The notes under the pieces are model-generated. The model was not told the origin of the DNA. It saw only the letters and a program-made list of their open reading frames with translations, and made no database searches. The translations under genes and the position numbers were made by a program. From CAIVAT01 sp964455285 (GTDB lineage: Bacteria > Bacteroidota > Bacteroidia > Bacteroidales > FEN-979), in contig CAYVVG010000006.1 of NCBI GenBank assembly GCA_964455285.1, positions 26,982 to 90,981 on the forward strand: a stretch of 64,000 nucleotides of DNA, in the 5' to 3' direction. Every line of letters starts with the position of its first letter. The stretch's first letter is position 1. Shown here piece after piece: positions 19,588 through 27,361 of the stretch.

Positions 19588-21366
19588 ATGCCCGGCATGG
19601 TTGTGAAAAACGTCCCGATCGTTGTCCTTTTAATATTGTTTCCCCTCTTGGTCAGCGCCCAGGACCTACTCCGGCCCGATTCCGCCTACTACCGGTCTCC
19701 CCGTCTGGTCGAGGACGACCAGGTGATCGTGATGCTCGACAGCCTTGCCGCGCTGAAAGTTTTCGACGACACCCGGTTCCCGAACGCACACGAGGTGCAG
19801 ACCTGGGCCAACTACACCGACTACGAATCCCCTGTTTTCCCCGATTCGGTATATGCCGAGCGCATTGCCCAGATGAACGACCAGTCGCCCTTCGAATATG
19901 TGTACAACGGCGACGTGAAGAAATTCATCGAGCTGTATGCCTTCAAGAAACGGAAACTCACCGCCCGGATCCTGGGACTGGCCCAGATCTATTTCCCGCT
20001 CTTCGAAGAACAGCTCGACCGTTACAACATGCCGCTGGAACTCAAATACCTGGCAGTGATCGAGTCGGCCCTCAATCCGGTCGCCAACTCCCCCGCCGGC
20101 GCCAAAGGGCTGTGGCAGTTCATGTATGGCACCGGCAAAGGTTACGGACTGAAGGTGAGCACCTATGTCGACGACCGGTTCGACCCCTACAAGTCCACCA
20201 TCGCCGCCTGCGAGCACCTGAGCGACCTGTACGATATTTACGGCAGCTGGTCGCTGGCGCTGGCCGCCTACAACTCGGGCGCCGGCAATGTCAACAAAGC
20301 GATCCGCCGCTCGGGAGGAATGAAGAATTTCTGGGCCATCAAGAAGTACCTGCCCCGCGAAACCGCATCCTATGTGCCCGCCTTCATCGCCGCCAGTTAT
20401 GTGCTCAACTACGCCAACGAACACAAGATCTACCCGGTCGATCCCGGCATTCTATATTATGAAGTCGATACCGTGACGGTGCACAACCCCCTGTCGTTCG
20501 ACCAGATCGCGGAGATGCTCAACATCCCCATGGATGAGATCGTCTTCCTGAACCCCAGCTTCAAATTCAAGGTCATCCCCGCCACTCCCGAAACCCCCTA
20601 CAAGCTTCGGTTGCGCAAGAAACACATCGGCCCGTTCATCAACAACGAAATGGCGCTGTACAACTATAAGACCCGCGCCGGGATGGCCTCCGAAGCGCTG
20701 GCGAAGCTGGTGTCAGAAAGCTACCGCGAATCGACCCTCTATACGGTGAGGAGCGGCGAAACCGTGGCCTCCATCGCGAAGAAATTTCACATGACCACCT
20801 CCGAGGTGCGTTCGCTCAACGGGCTGAAGAAAAACAACGTCAAGCCCGGCAAGAAGATCCTGGTCTATTCGGGCAAGGGAAAAGCCCCGTCAGAGGCGCT
20901 GGCCTCCTCCTACGTGCCTCAACCGCTGAAGAAAGACAGCACGGCCATCCAGGAACAGGGACAGCCAAAGGCCAGGGACGGGGAGAACACCGGCACCGAG
21001 GCCGGCGATCCCCCTGCCAAGGCCGCCCCGGCACCGAAATCGGTGCATGTGGTCAAAAGCGGCGAAAGCCTCGGCAGCATCTCAAAGAAATACGGCTGTA
21101 CCGTGGCCGAGCTGATGAAATGGAACGACCTGTCGAAGCAAACCCTGCTCGTGGGTCAGAAACTAAAACTGGCTTCCCGCCCCACGGCCGGATCCAAAAC
21201 ACAGACCGACTCCCAGAAGAGTTCCCTGTACACCATTAAATCGGGCGACACCCTGTGGGAGATCGCCGACCGGTTCGACGTCACCGTGGCCCAGCTCAAA
21301 GCCGCCAACAAACTCAAAAACAACAGCCGCCTCAAACCCGGGCAGAAGATCAGGATCCCGAAATGA
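19588..21366 (+). CDS. LysM-containing lytic murein transglycosylase (MltD-like)
   Basis: The enzyme cleaves the glycan strands of peptidoglycan in the periplasm. The 592-residue protein has a signal peptide (ends VSAQ) and an SLT domain with catalytic Glu159 (YLAVIESALNP). The domain continues AKGLWQFMYGTGK and AYNSGAGNV. Three LysM peptidoglycan-binding domains follow at about residues 389-433, 491-534 and 549-592, separated by Pro/Ala/Lys-rich linkers. This layout matches MltD-type housekeeping transglycosylases of Bacteroidota. ATG codons at 19588 and 19597 are both possible starts. Confidence 0.92.
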   Translation: MPGMVVKNVPIVVLLILFPLLVSAQDLLRPDSAYYRSPRLVEDDQVIVMLDSLAALKVFDDTRFPNAHEVQTWANYTDYESPVFPDSVYAERIAQMNDQSPFEYVYNGDVKKFIELYAFKKRKLTARILGLAQIYFPLFEEQLDRYNMPLELKYLAVIESALNPVANSPAGAKGLWQFMYGTGKGYGLKVSTYVDDRFDPYKSTIAACEHLSDLYDIYGSWSLALAAYNSGAGNVNKAIRRSGGMKNFWAIKKYLPRETASYVPAFIAASYVLNYANEHKIYPVDPGILYYEVDTVTVHNPLSFDQIAEMLNIPMDEIVFLNPSFKFKVIPATPETPYKLRLRKKHIGPFINNEMALYNYKTRAGMASEALAKLVSESYRESTLYTVRSGETVASIAKKFHMTTSEVRSLNGLKKNNVKPGKKILVYSGKGKAPSEALASSYVPQPLKKDSTAIQEQGQPKARDGENTGTEAGDPPAKAAPAPKSVHVVKSGESLGSISKKYGCTVAELMKWNDLSKQTLLVGQKLKLASRPTAGSKTQTDSQKSSLYTIKSGDTLWEIADRFDVTVAQLKAANKLKNNSRLKPGQKIRIPK

Positions 21367-21427
21367 CGCGTGACGGGTCTCTTATTTCATTTCGCTGGTT
21401 CGCCATTCCGGAGCCCGGTTAACCGTT

Positions 21428-21886
21428 TCAGTTGTTCAGCCATACGTACCCGTTCAGCGAAGCCGCGATCAGCAACCAGGCGAAATAAGGCAGCAACAGG
21501 AGAGACCGTGCGTTCAACAACGGTCTGTAATGGAATAGCATGTACCCGACGATCAGGGTCAGGGCTGTGATGAGGATCAGCCCAACGGCCACCTGGTGGA
21601 GATAGAAGAAAACGGGATTCCAGGCTACGTTCAGGATCCACTGGCAGACGAATATCCCGATCAGCATCCTTCGGTCCCCGGCGGCCGGCCACAGGGAGGC
21701 CATGTACAGGGAAAAACAGATCATGATGGTCGTCCAGGCAAACCCGAACACCCACCCGGGAGGGGTCCAGGGCGCCTTGTTCAGTCCCGCGTACCAGTCG
21801 GACGGAACCCCCATCCGCGTAAAGATCCCGCCAATGGCAAGGGCTCCGAAATTTAAAGCAAGGAAAATAATTGTTCTGATTATCAT
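21428..21886 (-). CDS. TspO/MBR family protein
   Basis: The 152-residue, five-helix membrane protein belongs to the TspO/translocator-protein family, which binds porphyrins and related ligands. Family signatures are present: the tryptophan-rich PPGWVFGFAWTTIM in the first third and WNPVFFYLHQ in the middle, where the usual motif is WNxxFF. Length is typical. It is a single gene convergent with the transglycosylase gene. Its role in this organism cannot be inferred from its neighbours. Confidence 0.9.
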   Translation of the reverse strand: MIIRTIIFLALNFGALAIGGIFTRMGVPSDWYAGLNKAPWTPPGWVFGFAWTTIMICFSLYMASLWPAAGDRRMLIGIFVCQWILNVAWNPVFFYLHQVAVGLILITALTLIVGYMLFHYRPLLNARSLLLLPYFAWLLIAASLNGYVWLNN

Positions 21887-22027
21887 AATGTTATCATTTA
21901 AATATCAACCGGTCGCTCTGCTTCTCATACCATCCCCTCCCTTTCCGAGGGTCTCTGCATTTGAAGAAAATGCCGCCGATTCCTGTTATCCGTTTCATGG
22001 TTGATGAATTGTGTGAAGGTTTTGTGA

Positions 22028-22627
22028 TCATTGGTGTGTTAGCCTTTCACCCACCCGGAACCGCACCAGGGTAAAGATCAGCGTATTTACCACGAGGATA
22101 TAGAGGATGAATCCGCTGTTTGCAAAGGTTAAAGCCGGCAGGGTGAGCAGGGTAAGCACCACGCCGACCACGGTCGCCATCCAGGGCCAGGCGATCTCCG
22201 TGTCGGGGAACCGGTAGGCCTTCGCGATGGTAGGCACGGCAGCCAGCCCGTCGGCGATGATGCTGAAAAAGATGGCCACATTGCCCTCCCGGGTGATCAT
22301 CCACAACACCAGTCCCGCCACCGAAAGGACCCCGCAGATCCAGTCGAAGCGGGTCAGCTTCCATACCGCCTGCCTGTTCGAAAAGGAAGCGATGAAGACC
22401 ATCAGGGGCAGAAAGCCGGTGCTGAAGGTCATCAGCGCTTCCAGCCCGACTCCCTGCCCGACCTGGGCGGAAAAGGCGATCATGGGCGCCACCGACCACA
22501 ACAGAAAGGTGACACGGTTGGGCCTCACCCTGCCCCGCACCGTATCCCTCAGGTAGGCCAGCGACCCCGCGGCCCCGATGAGTGCGCCGACAATGATGAA
22601 GTTGCTGTGCAGCAATGGTAAACCCAC
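22028..22627 (-). CDS. Conserved integral membrane protein
   Basis: The 199-residue protein has about six or seven hydrophobic segments and short loops. It is not firmly recognised. The arrangement of an RPNRVTFLLWS loop and a later AAVPTIAKAYRFPDTE loop resembles a duplicated PQ-loop or SemiSWEET-like half. That would suggest a small-molecule transporter, but this is only inference. The start is GTG at 22627; a -7 element is 45 bp upstream at 22672-22679. Confidence 0.6.
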   Translation of the reverse strand: MGLPLLHSNFIIVGALIGAAGSLAYLRDTVRGRVRPNRVTFLLWSVAPMIAFSAQVGQGVGLEALMTFSTGFLPLMVFIASFSNRQAVWKLTRFDWICGVLSVAGLVLWMITREGNVAIFFSIIADGLAAVPTIAKAYRFPDTEIAWPWMATVVGVVLTLLTLPALTFANSGFILYILVVNTLIFTLVRFRVGERLTHQ

Positions 22628-22671
22628 GATGGATGAGTGCGTTAACGGTCAAGACAATATCGTCAGCGATC

Positions 22672-22679
22672 CAAACATA
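22672..22679 (-). promoter_or_regulatory. -7 element of the membrane protein gene
   Basis: The minus strand reads TATGTTTG, matching TAnnTTTG, 45 bp upstream of the GTG start at 22627. Confidence 0.45.
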
Positions 22680-22769
22680 CGAAAAGTTCGTGACATCGCA
22701 AGCTTTCATTCACATAAGGTTACCGGGATGATTGCGATCATTCATTAAAATATTTTCAGAAAAATATTA

Positions 22770-22791
22770 TTTATATCGCTCGCGATATAAA
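22770..22791. promoter_or_regulatory. Perfect inverted repeat, probable OhrR operator
   Basis: Two 10-bp arms (TTTATATCGC and GCGATATAAA) are separated by TC. The centre lies about 23 bp upstream of the centre of the -7 element at 22800-22807, so the dyad sits between the expected -33 and -7 elements. A bound repressor would block RNA polymerase. A weaker dyad (ATCG-CATA-CGAT, 22809-22820) overlaps the start of transcription. The OhrR-type regulator encoded in the same operon is the obvious candidate. Confidence 0.65.
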
Positions 22792-22799
22792 AATGTTCG

Positions 22800-22807
22800 T
22801 ACATTTG
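22800..22807 (+). promoter_or_regulatory. -7 element of the peroxide-defence operon
   Basis: TACATTTG matches TAnnTTTG, 23 bp before the ATG of the small gene at 22831, just downstream of the perfect inverted repeat. Confidence 0.6.
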
Positions 22808-22830
22808 CATCGCATACGATATGATCGCGC

Positions 22831-23019
22831 ATGAATATAAAACCGCCTCTCATGAACAGGATATTTCAAAAATTACAATGGGGTCATGATGTTAAAACTC
22901 ATTGGATTCCCGAGATCGCACTTGGGCTTGCCCTGGTGATCCTGCCACGTTGGAAAGCGTTGACGGGATGGTTGGCAGCAAAATACCGTCATGAGAACCG
23001 GGCAGCTATTTGGTCATGA
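22831..23019 (+). CDS. Small hypothetical protein at the head of the peroxidase operon
   Basis: The 62-residue ORF starts 23 bp after the -7 element. It contains one hydrophobic stretch (IPEIALGLALVILP) between basic and aromatic segments. No family is recognised. Position supports translation: it is the first start codon on the presumed operon message, and glutathione peroxidase follows 64 bp later. It could be a small membrane peptide or merely a leader. Confidence 0.4.
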   Translation: MNIKPPLMNRIFQKLQWGHDVKTHWIPEIALGLALVILPRWKALTGWLAAKYRHENRAAIWS

Positions 23020-23034
23020 CTCTGAAAAGTCATG
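23015..23034. repeat. Short inverted repeat between operon genes
   Basis: CATGACT and AGTCATG form a 7-bp stem with a 6-base loop at the end of the small ORF. There is no T-run, so termination is doubtful. It could stabilise or separate the two coding parts of the message. Confidence 0.35.
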
Positions 23035-23083
23035 CAAGGGCAAGCCTAACTAACCAGTACAAACAAAAAACAAATATATAGAG

Positions 23084-23701
23084 ATGGAAACCTATGATTC
23101 AGTACCTGTGAAGAAGGAAACTTTTAAACAAATAGTTTTACGCAAAATGTACCCGTTCATCAGGAAAATGGGGAAAAAAGGAAGGAATGGCACCGTGCTC
23201 ATGAACAAGCAAAAAACAGTGCCCCTTGCTTCATTTTATGATTTAATGGCAGTGCTGAATACCGGAAACACGTTCGACTTCGCCGGCATCAGGGGCAGGA
23301 AAGTGGTCCTGGTAAATACCGCGTCCGACTGCGGATATACAGGTCAATATGCCGAGTTGCAAACCCTGCATGAGCGGTTTGGCGACGCAATCCAGATCAT
23401 CGCCTTTCCTGCCAATGATTTTTCCGGACAGGAAAAAAGCAATGATCGTGAAATCGCACAATTCTGCCAGGTGAACTATGGTGTCACCTTTCCGGTTGCC
23501 AAAAAAGGAGTGGTCATTAAAAACTCCGGACAACAGCAGGTCTTCCGCTGGCTTACCGATAAAACATTGAATGGCTGGAACGACCATGATCCCGACTGGA
23601 ACTTCGGGAAATATATCGTCAACGAAAATGGAATTCTGACCCATTATTTCGGACCCTCTGTATCACCCCTGGAAGAGGATTTTTTAAACGCTTTGAAGTA
23701 G
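23084..23701 (+). CDS. Glutathione peroxidase family protein (thioredoxin-type peroxidase)
   Basis: The enzyme reduces hydroperoxides, in bacteria usually with thioredoxin. The 205-residue protein has the peroxidatic cysteine at Cys83 (NTASDCGYTGQY, where eukaryotic enzymes often have selenocysteine). Catalytic Gln116 lies in FSGQE and the Trp in DWNFGKYIV. The usual FPCNQF motif reads FPANDF, so one commonly used resolving cysteine position is replaced; Cys128 could serve. The protein has an unusual basic N-terminal extension of about 50 residues without a clear signal peptide. OhrR is encoded 34 bp downstream. Confidence 0.9.
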   Translation: METYDSVPVKKETFKQIVLRKMYPFIRKMGKKGRNGTVLMNKQKTVPLASFYDLMAVLNTGNTFDFAGIRGRKVVLVNTASDCGYTGQYAELQTLHERFGDAIQIIAFPANDFSGQEKSNDREIAQFCQVNYGVTFPVAKKGVVIKNSGQQQVFRWLTDKTLNGWNDHDPDWNFGKYIVNENGILTHYFGPSVSPLEEDFLNALK

Positions 23702-23735
23702 GAAGATCCAGAAATCCATTTAAAAAATCTGAGGC

Positions 23736-24176
23736 ATGGAATACGAACAACTCAAACTGGAAAATCAGTTATGCTTTCCTGTGTATGCAGCATCGCGCCT
23801 GATCACAAGGGAATATCAGCCCTACCTGGAAAAACTGAAGATCACTTATCCGCAATATCTTGTTCTCATGGTCCTGTGGGAACATGACAGTCTTCCCGTG
23901 AATGATATTGCCAGGAAGCTCCTGCTTAACACCAACACCGTGACTCCGTTGCTTAAACGCATGGAACAGCTGGGGCTGATCACCAGAAAACGGTCGGACG
24001 AGGACGAACGCAAGGTTCTCGTTTGTTTGACCGATCAGGGAACAAAGTTACAAGTGGTCGCTTCCCGGATCCCGGAAGAACTGATAAAACGATTATCGGG
24101 CGGTGAGTTTAACATGGAGGATCTGGTCAAACTTAAAGAAAGTCTCCATGCTCTGATCTCCTTTTTATCCAGGTAA
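23736..24176 (+). CDS. OhrR-type MarR family peroxide-sensing repressor
   Basis: The 146-residue winged-helix regulator has the OhrR hallmarks: the N-terminal QLCFPVYAASRLITREYQPYL segment with reactive Cys13, followed by TYPQYLVLMVLWE. The DNA-binding part includes LLLNTNTVTPLLKRMEQLGLI and the wing RSDEDERKV. Such proteins release DNA when the cysteine is oxidised by organic peroxides. It is the last gene of the peroxidase operon and probably represses its own promoter at 22770-22807. Base composition of this operon is less GC-rich than the flanks. Confidence 0.88.
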   Translation: MEYEQLKLENQLCFPVYAASRLITREYQPYLEKLKITYPQYLVLMVLWEHDSLPVNDIARKLLLNTNTVTPLLKRMEQLGLITRKRSDEDERKVLVCLTDQGTKLQVVASRIPEELIKRLSGGEFNMEDLVKLKESLHALISFLSR

Positions 24177-24188
24177 ACACAATATTCA

Positions 24189-24332
24189 TTGACGGACGCA
24201 TCGAGATGCGTCCCTACCATTCACGGACGGACGCATCACTCACGACGGACGCATCGAGATGCGTCCCTACCATTCACGGACCGACGCATCATTCACGGAC
24301 GGACGCATCACGATGCGTCCCTACGAGTCACG
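24189..24332. repeat. Cluster of REP-like hairpins (GGACGCATC type)
   Basis: Three hairpins have perfect 9-bp arms GGACGCATC / GATGCGTCC and a 2-base spacer, at 24194-24213, 24247-24266 and 24301-24320. Each is followed by CTAC. Isolated half-sites and CATTCACGGA-type linkers lie between them; the first two copies are 53 bp apart. The CCCTAC end is the complement of GTAGGG, so the ends resemble those of the palindromes at 51426-51807. Confidence 0.85.
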
Positions 24333-24351
24333 GCTCACAATTTTTTCCATT

Positions 24352-24370
24352 TAGTTGCATATGTCAACTA
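24352..24370. promoter_or_regulatory. Inverted repeat, probable MarR operator
   Basis: TAGTTG and CAACTA are perfect 6-bp arms around a 7-base CATATGT centre, 39 bp before the MarR ATG at 24409. Size and place suit autoregulation by the MarR protein encoded directly downstream. Confidence 0.5.
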
Positions 24371-24408
24371 TTTGTTGTTTCTTTGCAAAAAAATTCAAAC
24401 CGACTCCC

Positions 24409-24852
24409 ATGGCACAGCCCAGGACCCAGTTTTTCGAGATCAAGAACCTCATCCGCGACATCTTCCGGGTTTTCATGAACCGGATCAACGAAAGGATGGG
24501 AGAGGAGGTGAAACTGACCCATGAACAGTTCGCCGTGCTTTTCCATATCAGTGAAATGGAGGATGAAGTTTCGCAACAGGAGATGGCCGAACGGCTGAAA
24601 AAGGACAAATCGGTCATCCTTCGCATGGTGGACGCCCTCGAGGAGAGGAACCTCGTGCGGCGGGGGACCGACCCGACCGACCGCCGTAAGAACTGCCTGA
24701 TGCTGACCAAGAACGGCACACGGCTCATCGAAGGGTACAAAGCGATCGGACTGGAGATCATCGACCAGATCCACCAGGGGATCGACGAAAAGGACCTCGA
24801 CACTTTTTACCGCGTCGTCGGACTGCTGCGCAACAATACAAGCCAAATTTGA
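24409..24852 (+). CDS. MarR family transcriptional regulator
   Basis: The 147-residue winged-helix regulator is distinct from the OhrR protein upstream and lacks the N-terminal reactive cysteine. Its helix-turn-helix and wing are QQEMAERLKKDKSVILRMVDALEE and RRGTDPTDRRKN. The ATG at 24409 (MAQPRTQFFEIK) is preferred; an upstream in-frame ATG would place the operator dyad inside the gene. It precedes the TolC/AcrA/AcrB-like genes by 100 bp in the same direction. Repression of that pump is a reasonable inference. Confidence 0.85.
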   Translation: MAQPRTQFFEIKNLIRDIFRVFMNRINERMGEEVKLTHEQFAVLFHISEMEDEVSQQEMAERLKKDKSVILRMVDALEERNLVRRGTDPTDRRKNCLMLTKNGTRLIEGYKAIGLEIIDQIHQGIDEKDLDTFYRVVGLLRNNTSQI

Positions 24853-24952
24853 AACCTGCAATCGATTCGTTGACATTATCTACTGTTGCTTCCATCTACT
24901 AAACAAACTGCCCCTCAACCGATTCTATTCTTCCACTGTTAATTCCACCTCT

Positions 24953-26254
24953 ATGAAAACCCTTCTCCGAAGTGCGGGGATCTTGCTGTTCACGGCCATA
25001 GCCGGGGTTCTCCCGGCCCAGGAACCCCTGGTGCTCTCGCTCGACAGCGCCGTAAACCATGCGATCCACCACAACCGGGCGCTGATCAACTCGCGCCATT
25101 CGGTCGACAAAATGACCCAGCGGGTCAGGGAGTCGATCGCCACCGGATTGCCCCAGGTCAACGCAACCATCGACTACACCAATTACCTGGGGGCCGAAGC
25201 CACCCTGAAGCTGAGCGATGCCGCCCCCCCGGCGACCATTTCGTTCAACCCCACCAGCAACCTGAAAGCCAGCGTCAGCCAGTTGGTCTTCAGCGGCAGC
25301 TATATCGTCGGGCTGCAGATCGCCAACCTGGCGAAGAAACTGAGCGAGCAAAGCTACCTGAAAGACGAAGCCGATGTGAAAGAGCAGGTGATTCAGGCCT
25401 ATTACCTCATCCTGGCCAGCGAACGCATTTTGGGCGTGCTGAAAGAGAACGTCGTCAACGCCCGCCGGATCTGGGAGAACACCACCCGCATCGCCCAGGC
25501 CGGCATGCTCGAGGAGACCGATGCGAAAAAGCTTCAGATCATGGTGACCACCGTCGAGAACCAGGTAAGATCGACCGAACGGCAGGTGGAACTGGGCTAC
25601 AACCTCCTGCGGCTTCAACTCGGCCTCGATCCCGGCCAGCCACTGAAACTTACATCGGCCCTCGGCGATCTTGCCGAGCGGTACCTTTTCCTCGCCGCGC
25701 CGGCCCCTGCCTTCAGCGTGAACGAGAACCTGACTTACAAACTGGTACAGATGAACGAGGATATCGCCGGCAAAACGATCCGGCTGCGCCAGTCGTCCTA
25801 CCTGCCCACGCTGGCAGCCTACTACTCCTACAACGAAAAACTGAAGAAACCGCTGTTCGACATGACCCCGAAGCACGCCGTGGGCCTCACGCTGAACATC
25901 CCCATCTTTTCGGGGGGACAACGCCTGGCCCAGGTGAAACAGGCCGGCATCGACCGCGACATCGCCGGGAATTCACGGGAGCTGTTATCCCAGCAGCTCT
26001 TGATCCAGGATCAGCAGCAGCGGTTCAATTACCAGAACCTGCTCGATCAGTTCAACAACCAGAAAACGAACCGGGAGATCGCCCGTGAGGTGCTGGAAAA
26101 GACCGAACGAAAGTTCAACCAGGGGGTGGTTTCCACACTGGAACTCACCACCGCCAACTCCGAATACCTTACCACCGAAACCACTTACACCAGCCTTCTG
26201 CTCCAGTTGCTGAACGCCGAGCTGGCCATCCGTAAAACCAACAATAAATTATAA
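24953..26254 (+). CDS. TolC family outer-membrane efflux protein
   Basis: The 433-residue protein is the outer-membrane channel of a tripartite efflux pump. It has a signal peptide (ends PAQ), a repeated long-helix architecture, and SLDSAVNHAIHHNRAL near the start, which is typical of outer-membrane efflux proteins. The internal duplication is visible as two long Gln/Asn/Leu-rich helical regions. The adaptor and RND pump genes follow with 3-bp and 42-bp gaps, giving a complete pump in the order channel, adaptor, pump. Confidence 0.92.
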   Translation: MKTLLRSAGILLFTAIAGVLPAQEPLVLSLDSAVNHAIHHNRALINSRHSVDKMTQRVRESIATGLPQVNATIDYTNYLGAEATLKLSDAAPPATISFNPTSNLKASVSQLVFSGSYIVGLQIANLAKKLSEQSYLKDEADVKEQVIQAYYLILASERILGVLKENVVNARRIWENTTRIAQAGMLEETDAKKLQIMVTTVENQVRSTERQVELGYNLLRLQLGLDPGQPLKLTSALGDLAERYLFLAAPAPAFSVNENLTYKLVQMNEDIAGKTIRLRQSSYLPTLAAYYSYNEKLKKPLFDMTPKHAVGLTLNIPIFSGGQRLAQVKQAGIDRDIAGNSRELLSQQLLIQDQQQRFNYQNLLDQFNNQKTNREIAREVLEKTERKFNQGVVSTLELTTANSEYLTTETTYTSLLLQLLNAELAIRKTNNKL

Positions 26255-26257
26255 TAC

Positions 26258-27319
26258 ATGCTTTTCATGAAATCGTTTAAACCATTCCCTGTTACCGTGG
26301 CCGCCATGCTGATCGCGGCTGTCTCCTGTACGTCCGGAAAAAAAAGCGAACCGGCCAGGACCGCCTCCGACACCCTCGGGGAGGTGCCTGTCAGGACCAC
26401 TGTCATCACGAAAGAGACCATCAAGCGGCAGATCGAGTTCACCGCCACCCTCAGCCCCTTCGAAGAGGTGCACCTGGCTCCCGCTTCGCCGGGCCGCATC
26501 GAAAAGATCCACGTCGATATCAGCGACCGGGTTAAGCAAGGACAGGTGGTGGCCCTCATGGACCGCACCAACCTGCAGCAGGCTCAGATCAATCTGATGA
26601 AGGTGAAGGCCGATTTCCGCCGCTTCGACACGCTGAAAAAGACGCGCAGCATCGCCGATCAGCAGTACGACCAGATGAAATCGGCCTACGAGATCGCCGA
26701 GAACAGTTACAACTTCCTGCTTGAGAACACCCAGTTGAAAGCCCCCTTCGACGGGGTGATCTCGGGCAAGTATTTCGAAGATGGAGAGATCTACTCGGGA
26801 TCCCCGGTAGCCGCAGTGGGAAAGCCGGCCCTCCTCTCCATCGTCCAGATCAACCGGCTGAAAGCACTGGTCGGCATTTCGGCAGGGTATTTCCCGCTGA
26901 TCCGCAACGGGATGAAGGCAGAGGTGACCAGCGACATCTATCCCGGGCGCCTCTTCAGCGGCGAGATCTACCGGATCTACCCGACCATCGACAACGCCAC
27001 TAAGACCTTCACGGCCGAGCTGAAGATCCCCAACGACGCGCTCACGCTCCGTCCGGGGATGTTCGCCAAGATCCGGCTCGACCTGGGCAAGGGCGATGCC
27101 CTGCTGGTGCCCACCATCGCCCTCATCAAGCAAACGGGCACCAACGATATGTACGTGTTCGTCAACAAAGATGGCAAAGCGGTGAAAACCCCGGTGAAGA
27201 TAGGGACGATCGTGGACGACCGGACGGAGATCCTGGAAGGCCTTGACAGCGGTGACGAGGTCGTCACCTCGGGGCAAAACAAGCTCCTCCACCAGTCGCT
27301 CCTCAAGATTATCCGGTAA
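26258..27319 (+). CDS. RND efflux periplasmic adaptor lipoprotein
   Basis: The 353-residue adaptor joins the RND pump to TolC. It has a lipoprotein signal (AAVSC lipobox near residue 24). A biotinyl-lipoyl-like hairpin domain follows (HLAPASPGRIEKIHVDISDRVKQGQVVALMD), then a short helical hairpin. The second lipoyl half is LKAPFDGVISGKYFEDGE, and a beta-barrel follows. An ATG at 26267 is a possible alternative start. It is in the middle of the pump operon. Confidence 0.92.
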   Translation: MLFMKSFKPFPVTVAAMLIAAVSCTSGKKSEPARTASDTLGEVPVRTTVITKETIKRQIEFTATLSPFEEVHLAPASPGRIEKIHVDISDRVKQGQVVALMDRTNLQQAQINLMKVKADFRRFDTLKKTRSIADQQYDQMKSAYEIAENSYNFLLENTQLKAPFDGVISGKYFEDGEIYSGSPVAAVGKPALLSIVQINRLKALVGISAGYFPLIRNGMKAEVTSDIYPGRLFSGEIYRIYPTIDNATKTFTAELKIPNDALTLRPGMFAKIRLDLGKGDALLVPTIALIKQTGTNDMYVFVNKDGKAVKTPVKIGTIVDDRTEILEGLDSGDEVVTSGQNKLLHQSLLKIIR

Positions 27320-27361
27320 CACCGGTAAATCATTCATTGACAGGAAGAAAAACAGCACACC

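Noticed and set aside
24189..24332. Possible CRISPR array
   Set aside because: Repeats are palindromic hairpins with irregular, repetitive linkers. There are no unique spacers and no cas genes.
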